Under the pieces are notes generated by a model, which saw only the letters and a list, made by a program, of their open reading frames with translations, was not told the origin of the DNA and made no database searches. Both the position numbers and the translations under genes were made by a program. Below, piece by piece: positions 1 to 8,491 of a DNA stretch of 64,000 nt (the first letter of the stretch is position 1; each line of letters starts with the position of its first letter). This DNA comes from Stappia indica (GTDB taxonomy: Bacteria; Pseudomonadota; Alphaproteobacteria; Rhizobiales; Stappiaceae): positions 2,645,001-2,709,000 of the forward strand of contig NZ_CP046908.1 in the NCBI RefSeq assembly GCF_009789575.1, given 5' to 3'.

Positions 1-119
1 ATATCGGCTGCGAGCTCGATGCCGACATGGCTGCGCTTGCGCGTGCGCGCATCGCTGCCGTCCTGCCACTGCACGGCGGAGGCCCCGCGCGCCGCGAGCC
101 AGCCGGGGGCAAGCCATGA
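1..119 (+). CDS. C-terminal end of an unidentified upstream gene (5' truncated)
   Basis: An open frame enters from the window edge in the phase beginning at base 3. It encodes about 38 residues, ending ...REPAGGKP, and stops with TGA at 117-119. This stop overlaps the traF start as ATGA, so the two genes are probably translationally coupled. In Tn4371-like elements the gene before traF is often a DUF2840 protein, which would fit, but the visible tail is too short to confirm it. The identity is inferred from context only. Confidence 0.5.
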   Translation, partial: IGCELDADMAALARARIAAVLPLHGGGPARREPAGGKP

Positions 120-664
120 CCGCGCGCAAGGCCACACTGGGCGCGATGCTCGCCGGTGCAGCGCTCATCGCGCTGCCGGCATGGACCAGGCATGCGCCAT
201 GGCTCATCTGGAACGCATCGGCCAGCGTGCCGATCGGGCTCTACACAGTCACCCCGGCGAAAGAGATCGAGGTCGGCGATCTGGTCGCGGTGCTGCCGCC
301 CGGCGACCTCGCCATCTTCCTCGACACGCGCGGCTACCTGCCGCGCGGTGTGCCGCTCATCAAACGCGTGCTCGCACTTTCCGGCACAAAGGTCTGCCGC
401 CACGCGGCAACGATCATTGCCTACGATCACGCCTATGGCGAAGCGCAGGCGCGTGACCGCTTCGATCGCGACCTGCCTTCCTGGCAAGGCTGCCGCACAC
501 TCGCCGAAGGCGAAGTGTTCCTGATGAATTGGGACGCTCCCGACAGCCTCGACGGCCGATATTTCGGGCCATTGCCGCTTTCTTCCATCACCGCCCGCGT
601 CACGCCGGTCTGGACCGACGAGAACGGCGACGGGCGCTTCCGATGGCGGGCGTCAACGCGGTGA
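116..664 (+). CDS. traF: TraF-type conjugative transfer signal peptidase (S26 family)
   Basis: This 182-residue protein resembles RP4 TraF, a membrane-bound serine peptidase that matures and cyclises the TrbC pilin in the periplasm. Residues 8-22 are hydrophobic and would anchor it in the inner membrane. The S26 nucleophile motif SVPIGLY places the catalytic serine at residue 37, and the general-base lysine is K83 in PLIKRV. The length matches the family. The start overlaps the preceding stop (ATGA). Its expected substrate, TrbC, is encoded 7 kb downstream in the same module, which supports the call. Confidence 0.92.
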   Translation: MTARKATLGAMLAGAALIALPAWTRHAPWLIWNASASVPIGLYTVTPAKEIEVGDLVAVLPPGDLAIFLDTRGYLPRGVPLIKRVLALSGTKVCRHAATIIAYDHAYGEAQARDRFDRDLPSWQGCRTLAEGEVFLMNWDAPDSLDGRYFGPLPLSSITARVTPVWTDENGDGRFRWRASTR

Positions 665-735
665 GCGCCCCGTCCGTCGGCCGGCGCTCCGCTTGCCGGC
701 CGTCACCCATCACCGCAGCAGAAAGGACCAGACCC

Positions 736-1074
736 ATGCCACAGATCGGCGAATTCACCCGCGAGAGTTTCGGCTTTTCCGGCCGCATCCAAACGCTCTT
801 CCTCGACCGGACGATCGCAATTCTTCCAGCCGAGCCATCGGAGGTCGAGAACGCGCCCAACCACCGCGTCTATCTCGGCGGCGACGGTGACGGGCCGGAG
901 ATCGGCGCGGCATGGACCCGCACCGGCGAGAAAGCCGGCGAGTATCTCTCCGTGCTGCTCGACGATCCGTCCCTTCAGCATCCGATCCGCGCCAACCTGT
1001 TCCAGAATGGCAGCGACGCCGTCTCCTGGTCGCTGCACTGGAACCGGCCCCCCAAAGGTGACGGAAAGGACTGA
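736..1074 (+). CDS. DUF736 family protein
   Basis: This 112-residue soluble protein starts MPQIGEF and belongs to DUF736, a small family of unknown function found almost exclusively next to relaxase genes on alphaproteobacterial and other proteobacterial conjugative elements. The ATG at 736 is preceded by an AGAAAGGA ribosome-binding site; longer in-frame starts upstream would run into traF and were rejected. There is no signal peptide or membrane segment. Its place between traF and the transglycosylase is typical. A role in DNA processing is only a guess from context. Confidence 0.88.
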   Translation: MPQIGEFTRESFGFSGRIQTLFLDRTIAILPAEPSEVENAPNHRVYLGGDGDGPEIGAAWTRTGEKAGEYLSVLLDDPSLQHPIRANLFQNGSDAVSWSLHWNRPPKGDGKD

Positions 1075-1077
1075 GCG

Positions 1078-1857
1078 ATGCCACTGCCTTGCATCGGGCA
1101 TCGTCAGACGCGGGCGTTCGGGCGGCATCACGCCGCCCGGCGAATTGCGTTCCTTCTCCTTTCCGGCCTTTTCCTCGCCGCCACATCGGCGGCGGCCGCG
1201 AGAGCACAGAACCCACCATCCGTCCTGCAAACGACATGCGATCCGCTTGCGGCCCATGTGGCGGAAGCCGCTGAGCGCTTCTCCATTCCCGAGCACTGGA
1301 TTCGCGCCGTCATGCAGACGGAAAGCGCCGGTGATCGCTCCGCCATATCCTCGGCCGGCGCCATGGGCCTGATGCAGGTCATGCCCGACACATGGACGGA
1401 ACTGCGCTTGCGTTACGGCTTCGGCAGCGACCCGTTTGCGCCGCGCGACAACATCCTCGCGGGCACCGCCTATCTGCGCGAGATGCTCGACCGATACGGC
1501 AATATCGGCGCGATGCTCGCTGCCTATAATGCCGGGCCGGCGCGCTACGATGAATATGTTTCGACCGGCCGCGACTTGCCAGCAGAAACCCGTGCCTATA
1601 TCGCGGCACTCGTCACTCTTCTCGGCGGGGAACCGCTTCCTCATAACCTCGCAAATGCTTCGCCATCGGTCACCGACTGGCGCGAAGCCGGCCTCTTCGC
1701 GGTGTCCGCCAGCAGCCCGGAAACTGCGCCCGGCTTGCACGGCGAGCGTCACGCGAGCGGCACACTGGCGGCACCGACATCGCACCACAATCCGCTCGTG
1801 CCAGCACAACCGGACGCCCTGTTTCCGGTTCGTACTTCCCAGGGAGCCCGGCCATGA
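1078..1857 (+). CDS. Conjugation-associated lytic transglycosylase (VirB1/SLT-like)
   Basis: This 259-residue secreted protein has a hydrophobic export signal at about residues 22-43. Residues 57-165 form an SLT lysozyme-like domain with the catalytic glutamate E82 in QTES, the AMGLMQVMP block (about 95-103) and a downstream YNAGP motif. Such enzymes cut the glycan strands of peptidoglycan so that the type IV secretion channel can cross the wall. The gene begins 3 bases after the DUF736 stop. The C-terminal 70 residues are low-complexity and probably disordered. Confidence 0.9.
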   Translation: MPLPCIGHRQTRAFGRHHAARRIAFLLLSGLFLAATSAAAARAQNPPSVLQTTCDPLAAHVAEAAERFSIPEHWIRAVMQTESAGDRSAISSAGAMGLMQVMPDTWTELRLRYGFGSDPFAPRDNILAGTAYLREMLDRYGNIGAMLAAYNAGPARYDEYVSTGRDLPAETRAYIAALVTLLGGEPLPHNLANASPSVTDWREAGLFAVSASSPETAPGLHGERHASGTLAAPTSHHNPLVPAQPDALFPVRTSQGARP

Positions 1858-1950
1858 GACGCAGCGTGCAACCTCGCATCGTGGCGCAATGCCGGAAAGG
1901 AGGTGCGGCAGGAAGGGCGACGTTAGTGATAGTGCGAATGGTAGGGCAAG

Positions 1951-2020
1951 TTAAAAGCGCCTGCCACGAACGCCCTAAGCCTCTGACTAAGCTTGGCTTT
2001 TACGTGGCAGGCGGGTCGGT
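1951..2020. other. Probable origin of transfer (oriT) upstream of the relaxase
   Basis: The 247 bases between the transglycosylase and the relaxase hold an 11-bp perfect inverted repeat, CGCCTGCCACG at 1958-1968 and CGTGGCAGGCG at 2003-2013. A second short pair, TAAAAGC near 1952-1958 and GCTTTTA near 1996-2002, is interleaved with it. The position directly before the relaxase, the repeats and the poor coding quality fit an oriT with relaxosome binding sites. I could not assign a nick site. Confidence 0.55.
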
Positions 2021-2104
2021 CGCGTGCAAAGGGCACGAATTTGGGCAAGGAATTCAAGGGCTCGGCGTGGCAGGAGCCAGCTGGGCTGCGCGAGGTGTCC
2101 GGCG

Positions 2105-3889
2105 ATGACCGACAGCGAGCACGAATTCCGCATCCGCCCGGGCAAGCCGCGATCTACCCGCGCGCCGCAGGCCAAAAGCTTCGTCAACCAGGTGCTGCGC
2201 GCCGCCCAGAAGGCAGGCCACACCCGTTCTCCAGGCGCATCGCGCTCTTCAGGCCGATTATCCGGTTCAGCGCCATCCACCTTCGGCCGCGGTCATAGCA
2301 AGTTCGGCCGTTCACGCCTCTTCGCATCCAATCGCCGCGTCATCGCCAAGGCCCGCATCGCCCGCCACAAAGGCCGCGCCTTCCGTGCAGCGCCGATGGC
2401 GGCGCATCTCGCCTATCTCAAGCGCGAGGGCGTCAGCCGGGACGGCGAGCGCGGGATCATGTTCGACGCCGAGACCGATCGCGCCGACGATCTCGGTTTT
2501 GCCCGGCGCTGCGAAGAGGACCGGCATCACTTCCGCTTCATTGTCTCGCCCGAAGACGCCGCCGACATGGACGACCTCAAGGGCTTCACCCGCGATTTGG
2601 TCAAGCAGATGGAGGCCGATCTCGCCACAAAGCTCGACTGGGTGGCCGTTGATCACTGGAACACCGACAATCCCCATGTTCACCTCCTGGTGCGCGGGGT
2701 CGACGAAACGGGAGCCGACCTGGTTATCTCCCGCGACTACATCAGCCGAGGCCTTGCCTCCCGCGCCCGCGATCTGGTCGATCTCGAGCTCGGCCCCAAG
2801 CCCGAACACGAGATCCGCAACGCACTTGAGCGCGAGGTGACCGCCGAGCGCTGGACCCGACTTGATCGTGAGATCACCCGGCAAGCCAACGAACTGGGCT
2901 ACATCGATCTGCGGCCCGAGGTGAAAGGCCCCGACGATCCCGAAATCCGCAGGCTGATGATCGCGCGGCTGCGCCATCTCGAACAGGCCGGCCTCGCGAC
3001 CGACGCGGGCATCAACGAATGGTTTGTCGAGCCGGGAGCCGAACGCACATTGCGCGATCTGGGCATCCGCGGCGACATCATCAAGACCATGCATCGCGCT
3101 TTTGCCGAACGTGGCTCCGAGCGCGGCGCCGCGGACTTCGTGATCGATGCAGCGCGCGAGGGCCCGCCGATTATCGGACGGCTCATCGACAAGGGGCTCC
3201 ATGACGAGTTGACCGGCGAAGCCTATGCCGTGATCGACGGCACCGACGGCCGTGCCCATCATGTTCGCCTGCGCGGCATGGAGGCGTTCGCACATGCGCC
3301 CGACGTTGGCGGCATCGTCGAAGTCCGGCGCTTCGGCGGGCCGGACGATCCGCGTCCAACCCTGATCCTCGCCAACCGTTCGCATCTCGATCTGAACGAG
3401 CAGATCACCGCACCCGGCGCGACGTGGCTCGATTACCGGTTGGTCGAGCGTGAACCCATGCCGCTCGCCACCGGCGGTTTCGGAAAGGAGGTTCGCGAGG
3501 CCATGGACGCCCGTGCCGAGCACCTCGCTGACGAAGGCCTTGCCAGGCGTGACGGGCAGCGGATTGTCCTGCAGCGAAATCTGCTGAGCACCCTCCGCCG
3601 CCGCGAACTCGATGCCGTCGGTGCTGAACTTTCGGCCGAGACCGGAATGCCGCATGTGACGGCGCAGGCCGGCGAATACGTATCCGGCACCTACAGCCGC
3701 CAGATCACGCTCACCTCAGGGCGCTTCGCCATGATCGAGGGACGCGGTCCTGATGGCGGGCGCGGCTTCCAACTCGTGCCCTGGTCACGCGAGATCGACG
3801 ACAAACTCGGCCAGCACATCTCCGGGGTCGCGAAATCCGGCAGCGGCATCGAATGGTCGCTGGGACGCAAACGCGATCTCGGCCTTTGA
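2105..3889 (+). CDS. rlxS: VirD2-like/DUF3363 conjugative relaxase
   Basis: This 594-residue relaxase would nick oriT and stay linked to the 5' end of the transferred strand. I place the start at ATG 2105 (MTDSEHEF), which gives the usual family N-terminus; the earlier in-frame ATG at 2024 would add unlikely residues read from oriT. The tyrosine in HLAYLKREG (Y104) is the likely nucleophile. The metal-binding histidines are in HWNTDNPHVHL (about 184-194), with HHFRF just before residue 146. The C-terminal half is the DUF3363 region. VirD4 follows 15 bases downstream. Confidence 0.92.
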   Translation: MTDSEHEFRIRPGKPRSTRAPQAKSFVNQVLRAAQKAGHTRSPGASRSSGRLSGSAPSTFGRGHSKFGRSRLFASNRRVIAKARIARHKGRAFRAAPMAAHLAYLKREGVSRDGERGIMFDAETDRADDLGFARRCEEDRHHFRFIVSPEDAADMDDLKGFTRDLVKQMEADLATKLDWVAVDHWNTDNPHVHLLVRGVDETGADLVISRDYISRGLASRARDLVDLELGPKPEHEIRNALEREVTAERWTRLDREITRQANELGYIDLRPEVKGPDDPEIRRLMIARLRHLEQAGLATDAGINEWFVEPGAERTLRDLGIRGDIIKTMHRAFAERGSERGAADFVIDAAREGPPIIGRLIDKGLHDELTGEAYAVIDGTDGRAHHVRLRGMEAFAHAPDVGGIVEVRRFGGPDDPRPTLILANRSHLDLNEQITAPGATWLDYRLVEREPMPLATGGFGKEVREAMDARAEHLADEGLARRDGQRIVLQRNLLSTLRRRELDAVGAELSAETGMPHVTAQAGEYVSGTYSRQITLTSGRFAMIEGRGPDGGRGFQLVPWSREIDDKLGQHISGVAKSGSGIEWSLGRKRDLGL

Positions 3890-3904
3890 CGAAAGGAATC
3901 TCTC

Positions 3905-5905
3905 ATGTCCGGCACGAAAATCCTCTGGGGCCAGATTTCCATCGTCTTCCTGATCGTGCTCATCTCGGTCTGGTCAGGCACGCAATGGGTCGCCTGGCGG
4001 CTCGGCTTCCAGCCTCAGCTCGGCCCGGCCTGGTTCGAGGTGATGGGCTGGCCGGTCTATTATCCACCGGCGATCTTCTGGTGGTGGTATTTTTACGACG
4101 CCTATGCCCCGCGCATCTTCGCCGAGGGCGGCATCATCGCGGCGTCGGGCGGGTTCCTTGCAATCGGCATCGCCATCACCATGTCGGTGATGCGCGCCCG
4201 CGAGGCGGCCGATATCGATACCTATGGTTCGGCGCGATGGGCAGAGCGGCCCGAGATCGAGAAGGCCGGGCTGCTCGGCCCCGACGGCGTTGTGCTCGGA
4301 AAGCTCGATCGGGATTATCTGCGCCATGACGGGCCGGAGCATGTGCTGTGCTTTGCGCCGACACGATCGGGCAAGGGCGTCGGCCTCGTAGTGCCCTCGT
4401 TGCTGACCTGGCCCGGCTCGGCCATCGTCCACGACATCAAGGGTGAGAACTGGGAGCTCACGGCGGGCTTCCGAGGAAAGCACGGTCGCGTGCTCCTGTT
4501 TGATCCGACCAATGCGGCATCTGCCGCCTATAATCCGCTGCTCGAGGTGCGGCGCGGCGAATGGGAGGTTCGCGACGTCCAGAACATCGCCGATGTGTTG
4601 GTCGATCCCGAAGGGTCACTCGAAAGGCGCAACCACTGGGAAAAGACCAGCCATTCGCTCCTGGTCGGCGCCATCCTCCACGTCCTCTATGCGGAGAAGG
4701 ACAAGACGCTTGCCGGTGTCGCGGCTTTTCTCTCCGATCCCCGTCGCACGATCGAAGCCACGCTCGATGGTATGATGGCCACCAGGCATCTGGGCGAAGC
4801 TGGCCCGCATCCCGTGGTCGCCTCGACCGCCCGCGAGCTCCTGAATAAATCCGACAATGAGCGTTCCGGTGTGCTCTCGACCGCCATGAGCTTTCTCGGC
4901 CTCTATCGCGATCCTGTCGTTGCGGCCGTCACCGCGCGCTGCGACTGGCGCATCGAGGACCTGATTGCCGACGCAAAGCCTTCCACACTCTATCTCGTGG
5001 TGCCGCCATCCGACATCTCTCGCACCAAGCCGCTCATCCGCCTGGTGCTCAACCAGATCGGCCGCCGCCTAACCGAGGATCTCCATACGAAAAAGCGCAA
5101 ACATCGCGTCCTGATGCTGCTCGACGAGTTTCCGGCGCTCGGCCGGCTCGACTTCTTCGAGAGCGCGCTGGCTTTCATGGCCGGCTACGGTATCAAGAGC
5201 TTTCTGATCGCCCAGTCGCTCAACCAGATCGAAAAGGCCTACGGCCAGAACAACGCCATCCTCGACAACTGCCATGTGCGTGTCAGCTTTGCCACCAATG
5301 ACGAGCGCACGGCAAAGCGCGTTTCCGACGCGCTCGGCACAGCAACCGAGATGAAGGCGATGCAAAACTATGCCGGCAGCCGGCTTGCGCCCTGGCTGGG
5401 GCACATCATGGTCTCGCGCTCCGAGACCGCCCGCCAGCTCCTTACGCCCGGCGAGATCATGCAGCTTCCGCCCGATGACGAGATCGTCATGGTCGCCGGC
5501 ACGCCGCCGATCCGCGCGAAGAAGGCGCGGTATTTTGAAGATCAGCGTCTCAGTGAACGCATTCTGCCACCGCCAGATCCCGCAAAACTCGTCGTCACCG
5601 CGCGGCCGGATGGCTGGTCGGTGCTCAAGCCGGTCAAACCGGACGAAACACTGATCGCTGCCGCCGAAGAGGCCAGGAAGAAGAAGGAAGACAAGGCCAA
5701 TTCCAGCCTGCGCCGTGAGCCCGAACTCCCCGACCATGTCGAGATCGTCCACGAGAAGAAGGAACCCGCTCCCGAAAACGAGTTCAGAATCATGCTCGAC
5801 GATGATCAGGAGGACAACGCCCGCCAGCGACAGGCGATCCGCCGCCAGATGGGCCGTATCGCCCGGCAGACTTCACTCAATCCCGATGACGGTATCGAAC
5901 TGTAA
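3905..5905 (+). CDS. traG: Type IV coupling protein VirD4/TraG
   Basis: This 666-residue inner-membrane ATPase docks the relaxase-DNA complex to the trb-encoded secretion channel. Two N-terminal membrane regions (about 10-30 and 78-96) precede the Walker A motif APTRSGKGV (151-159). Walker B, LMLLDEFP, lies at about 403-410. The C-terminal 60 residues are charged and probably flexible. The length is normal for the TraG/VirD4 family. It follows the relaxase by 15 bases, with an AAAGGA ribosome-binding site, and belongs to the same transfer operon. Confidence 0.95.
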   Translation: MSGTKILWGQISIVFLIVLISVWSGTQWVAWRLGFQPQLGPAWFEVMGWPVYYPPAIFWWWYFYDAYAPRIFAEGGIIAASGGFLAIGIAITMSVMRAREAADIDTYGSARWAERPEIEKAGLLGPDGVVLGKLDRDYLRHDGPEHVLCFAPTRSGKGVGLVVPSLLTWPGSAIVHDIKGENWELTAGFRGKHGRVLLFDPTNAASAAYNPLLEVRRGEWEVRDVQNIADVLVDPEGSLERRNHWEKTSHSLLVGAILHVLYAEKDKTLAGVAAFLSDPRRTIEATLDGMMATRHLGEAGPHPVVASTARELLNKSDNERSGVLSTAMSFLGLYRDPVVAAVTARCDWRIEDLIADAKPSTLYLVVPPSDISRTKPLIRLVLNQIGRRLTEDLHTKKRKHRVLMLLDEFPALGRLDFFESALAFMAGYGIKSFLIAQSLNQIEKAYGQNNAILDNCHVRVSFATNDERTAKRVSDALGTATEMKAMQNYAGSRLAPWLGHIMVSRSETARQLLTPGEIMQLPPDDEIVMVAGTPPIRAKKARYFEDQRLSERILPPPDPAKLVVTARPDGWSVLKPVKPDETLIAAAEEARKKKEDKANSSLRREPELPDHVEIVHEKKEPAPENEFRIMLDDDQEDNARQRQAIRRQMGRIARQTSLNPDDGIEL

Positions 5906-5910
5906 GGAAT

Positions 5911-6345
5911 ATGGCCATGCGCGATCGTCTCAACGCCTCCCTGCCAGTTGCCCTGATCGATCAGGTCGCCGAACTTGCCGCGCGCAAGAAAATAACGCGC
6001 TCTTCAATTGTCGAGGCGGCGCTCGAATCCTTTTTCTCGCCCGACAATGCCCAGATGCAGGAGGCAGCACTTGCCAGACGCCTCGACCGGCTTTCCCGAC
6101 AGGTCGCCCGGATTGAGCGGGATCTTGGCATCTCGGCCGAAACGCTTGCGCTGTTCGTGCGCTTCTGGCTCACAGTCACACCGCCCATAGCGCCCGATGC
6201 CTATTCTGCAGCACAAGCCAAGGGTCGAGTGCGGTTCGAAGGATTCGTCGACACGCTCGGCAAGCATCTGCAGTCCGGCCGAAGCTTCTTGAAGGAGATA
6301 CCGGAGGATGCTGCTGCAAGTTCAGCGGATCGCGTAGACAACTAG
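5911..6345 (+). CDS. CopG/ribbon-helix-helix protein of the transfer operon
   Basis: This 144-residue protein has an N-terminal ribbon-helix-helix DNA-binding region (about residues 3-44: RLNASLPVALIDQVAELA, then the second helix ITRSSIVEAALESFF). The rest is helical and charged. It starts 5 bases after the traG stop. Proteins of this type in Tn4371-like elements are annotated as CopG-like regulators. It may bind oriT or the operator region before trbB, but the sequence does not show its target. Confidence 0.8.
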   Translation: MAMRDRLNASLPVALIDQVAELAARKKITRSSIVEAALESFFSPDNAQMQEAALARRLDRLSRQVARIERDLGISAETLALFVRFWLTVTPPIAPDAYSAAQAKGRVRFEGFVDTLGKHLQSGRSFLKEIPEDAAASSADRVDN

Positions 6346-6400
6346 ATTCACCTGTTTCGGGTGCCGGCACATCGTAAATGCTTTGATGTATATTCGGAAG

Positions 6401-6547
6401 GTGTCCACGCCCCATTTCGCAAAAGTGTTCCAATCAGGCAGTTCGCAGGCTGTGCCGCACCCTAAGGAATTCCGCCTCCATGTAAATGAAGTCGAGGTCT
6501 CGCGCGAAGATGACGCCGTCATCCTGCGTCCCGAGGCCGATAAATGA
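6401..6547 (+). pseudogene. vapB: Truncated VapB/AbrB-type antitoxin remnant
   Basis: A frame starting at GTG 6401 encodes 48 residues that carry the diagnostic VapB N-terminal DNA-binding core: AKVFQSGSSQAV, then PKEFR and EVEVSRED, then VILRP. A normal VapB is about 75 residues; this copy stops at TGA 6545-6547, before the toxin-binding tail, and one conserved arginine of the core is replaced (QAVPHPKEF instead of QAVRLPKEF). No VapC frame follows. It is probably the relic of a toxin-antitoxin module between the copG-like gene and trbB. Confidence 0.65.
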
Positions 6548-6823
6548 CACCGTTGGGCTTCGCTGCACGCCGCTGTCGCGCGAGATGACGATAGTAAGGA
6601 ACAACACAGGGAATTCTCCTACGTTCCAGACCTGCGCCTTGAAGATTAGGCCATCATTTATCCCCGGGCGTCAGTGAACTCCCTCTCGCTTTTAATTCGT
6701 CGGCGGCCCCTAAATCTCACGCAGACCTATCGAGCCAATTCCGCCGTTTTCCTGTATTTACACGCTACGCTACGACGCCTGCCGAAACTTCTTGAACTGC
6801 CGCGCTTTGTGGCTCTTTTAGTC
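6548..6823. other. Non-coding stretch between vapB remnant and trbB leader
   Basis: I see no supported gene here. The two short + frames (63 and 66 residues) look random, and the minus-strand frame through 6440-6720 has no proper start. The stretch separates the oriT-proximal operon (traF to copG) from the trb operon, so a trb promoter probably lies in it, but I cannot point to a convincing -35/-10 pair. Confidence 0.4.
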
Positions 6824-6871
6824 ATCCCCATCCGGGGATCGCCAATCACCTCCTCCCCGGCGGAACGGGGA
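6824..6871 (+). promoter_or_regulatory. Two leader hairpins before trbB, one enclosing the ribosome-binding site
   Basis: Two adjacent stem-loops precede trbB. The first pairs ATCCCC (6824-6829) with GGGGAT (6834-6839) around a 4-base loop. The second pairs TCCCCG (6854-6859) with CGGGGA (6866-6871) around a 6-base loop. The GGGGATGAG ribosome-binding region of trbB (start 6876) forms the right arm of the second hairpin, so folding would hide it. This could be translational control of the trb operon; that is inference. Confidence 0.45.
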
Positions 6872-6875
6872 TGAG

Positions 6876-7874
6876 ATGGCCGGAAACAACCAGAAACGGG
6901 CAACGACCGAACGCGGCGTGCGCATGCTGCGAACCGCGCTTGGGCCTGCCATCTCAACTCTCCTGCAAGACAAGTCCATCGTCGAGGTGATGCTGAACCC
7001 CGATGGACGCATCTGGGTAGATCGGCTGTCCGAAGGCCTCGCCGACACCGGCGAGCGGCTGACCCCGGAAGATGGCGAGCGCATCGTTCGCCTCGTTGCC
7101 CATCACGTCGGCGCCGAGGTCCATGCCCGTTCCCCGCGCGTCTCGGCCGAGCTGCCGGAAACGGGCGAAAGATTCGAGGGCCTGCTTCCGCCTGTCGTAG
7201 CCGCGCCGACCTTCGCCATTCGCAAGCCGGCCGTCGCCGTGTTCACGCTCGACGATTATGTCGCCGCCGGGATCATGGCCGAGGCGCAGGCCGCCGCGCT
7301 GCGCCAGGCCGTCTCGGCCCGCGCCAATATTCTCGTGGCGGGCGGTACGTCCACCGGCAAAACCACGCTCACCAATGCGTTGCTCGCCGAAGTCGCCAAG
7401 ACGGCCGATCGCGTCGTCATCATCGAGGACACCCGCGAGCTGCAATGCGCCGCCCCTAATCTGGTGGCGATGCGAACGAAGGATGGTGTTGCGAGCCTGT
7501 CGGATCTTGTCCGCTCCTCCCTGCGCCTGCGCCCCGACCGCATCCCCATCGGCGAGGTGCGCGGCTCTGAAGCCCTGGATCTGCTCAAAGCATGGGGGAC
7601 CGGACATCCCGGCGGAATCGGGACCATCCATGCTGGATCTGGAATTGGCGCGCTGCGCCGTCTCGAACAACTCATTCAGGAAGCCGTTGTCTCTGTCCCG
7701 CGCGCGCTCATCGCGGAGACGATCGACATAGTAGCAGTCCTTGCCGGGCGCGGTTCCGCGCGCCGGCTGGCCGAACTCGCCCGCGTCGAAGGGCTCGGCC
7801 CGGATGGCGATTACCAGCTTTCGCCCGCTCTTCCAGACCCCACCCCAAACGACCCTTCAGGAGAACCCGCATGA
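6876..7874 (+). CDS. trbB: Conjugal transfer ATPase TrbB (VirB11-like)
   Basis: This 332-residue cytoplasmic ATPase of the VirB11/PilT family powers pilus assembly and substrate transfer at the base of the mating channel. Walker A is GGTSTGKT at about 155-162, followed by the Asp box [10 protein letters not shown] and the His box [14 protein letters not shown]. The length is close to RP4 TrbB. It opens the trb operon, and its stop overlaps the trbC start (ATGA at 7871). Confidence 0.95.
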   Translation: MAGNNQKRATTERGVRMLRTALGPAISTLLQDKSIVEVMLNPDGRIWVDRLSEGLADTGERLTPEDGERIVRLVAHHVGAEVHARSPRVSAELPETGERFEGLLPPVVAAPTFAIRKPAVAVFTLDDYVAAGIMAEAQAAALRQAVSARANILVAGGTSTGKTTLTNALLAEVAKTADRVVIIEDTRELQCAAPNLVAMRTKDGVASLSDLVRSSLRLRPDRIPIGEVRGSEALDLLKAWGTGHPGGIGTIHAGSGIGALRRLEQLIQEAVVSVPRALIAETIDIVAVLAGRGSARRLAELARVEGLGPDGDYQLSPALPDPTPNDPSGEPA

Positions 7875-8200
7875 TCCGCCGCGCCTTCCGCACCCGCAGC
7901 CACATCGCAACCGCCGCTACGTTCACCTGGGTCGCGTTGATGACCTCTCCGGCACTCGCCTCAGGCTCATCCATGCCCTGGGAAGCGCCTTTGCAGTCGA
8001 TCCTTGAATCCATCGAAGGCCCGGTGGCGAAAATCGTCGCCGTCATCATCATCATCGTGACCGGCCTCACGCTCGCCTTCGGCGATACCGGCGGCGGCTT
8101 CCGGCGGCTGATCCAGATCGTCTTCGGCATTTCGATCGCGTTCGCCGCCAGCTCCTTCTTTCTCAGCTTCTTCTCGTTTGGCGGCGGGGCGCTGATCTGA
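7871..8200 (+). CDS. trbC: Conjugal transfer pilin TrbC (VirB2-like)
   Basis: This 109-residue membrane protein has an N-terminal signal peptide ending near ALASGSS (about residue 31) and two hydrophobic helices, rich in Ile (about 55-70) and Phe/Ser (about 82-102). That is the layout of the VirB2/TrbC major pilin. I chose ATG 7871, which overlaps the trbB stop; the longer frame runs inside trbB. TraF, encoded at the head of the module, is the expected processing peptidase. Confidence 0.9.
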   Translation: MIRRAFRTRSHIATAATFTWVALMTSPALASGSSMPWEAPLQSILESIEGPVAKIVAVIIIIVTGLTLAFGDTGGGFRRLIQIVFGISIAFAASSFFLSFFSFGGGALI

Positions 8201-8481
8201 TGGCGACTGTTCTCGAACAGCTCGACGCCGTGCCGGGGTTCACCGCCCCGGTTCATCGCGCGCTCAGCGAACCCATCCTACTCGGCGGTGCGCCGCGTTC
8301 GGTAGCGATCCTCAACGGCACGCTTGCCGGGGCCGTGGGTCTCGGCCTTCAGCTCTGGCTCGCCGGCATCCTGATCTGGGCAGCAGGCCATCTCGCAGCC
8401 GTATGGGCGACGCGGCGCGATCCCCTCTTCATGGAAGTAACGCGCCGGCACCTGCGCGTTCCGGCTTTTTTTTCGGTGTGA
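8200..8481 (+). CDS. trbD: Conjugal transfer protein TrbD (VirB3-like)
   Basis: This 93-residue inner-membrane protein has the N-terminal motif VHRALSEPILLGGAPR typical of TrbD/VirB3. A hydrophobic double segment follows (about 43-75), with LRVPAFF near the C-terminus. It begins inside the trbC stop (TGATG) and precedes trbE by 10 bases. VirB3-type proteins work with the VirB4-type ATPase, here TrbE. Confidence 0.92.
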   Translation: MATVLEQLDAVPGFTAPVHRALSEPILLGGAPRSVAILNGTLAGAVGLGLQLWLAGILIWAAGHLAAVWATRRDPLFMEVTRRHLRVPAFFSV

Positions 8482-8491
8482 GGCGCAGGCG

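Noticed and set aside
2024-2104. Longer N-terminus of the relaxase from ATG 2024
   Set aside because: The extra 27 residues are Arg/Cys-rich, read from the oriT region, and are not part of the usual family start. ATG 2105 gives the expected N-terminus.
1854-2108. 84-residue + frame between the transglycosylase and the relaxase, with ATGA-style overlaps at both ends
   Set aside because: The frame crosses the inverted repeat of the probable oriT and shows no family pattern. The overlaps are probably coincidental with the neighbouring stop and start codons.
2312-3655. 447-residue minus-strand open frame
   Set aside because: It lies entirely antisense to the relaxase gene, which has a clear catalytic motif and proper context.
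6440-6720. Minus-strand frame over the vapB remnant that reads quite protein-like (for example VWNVGEFPVLFLTIVISRD)
   Set aside because: It has no usable start codon or ribosome-binding site and no family resemblance; the VapB match on the + strand is much stronger.
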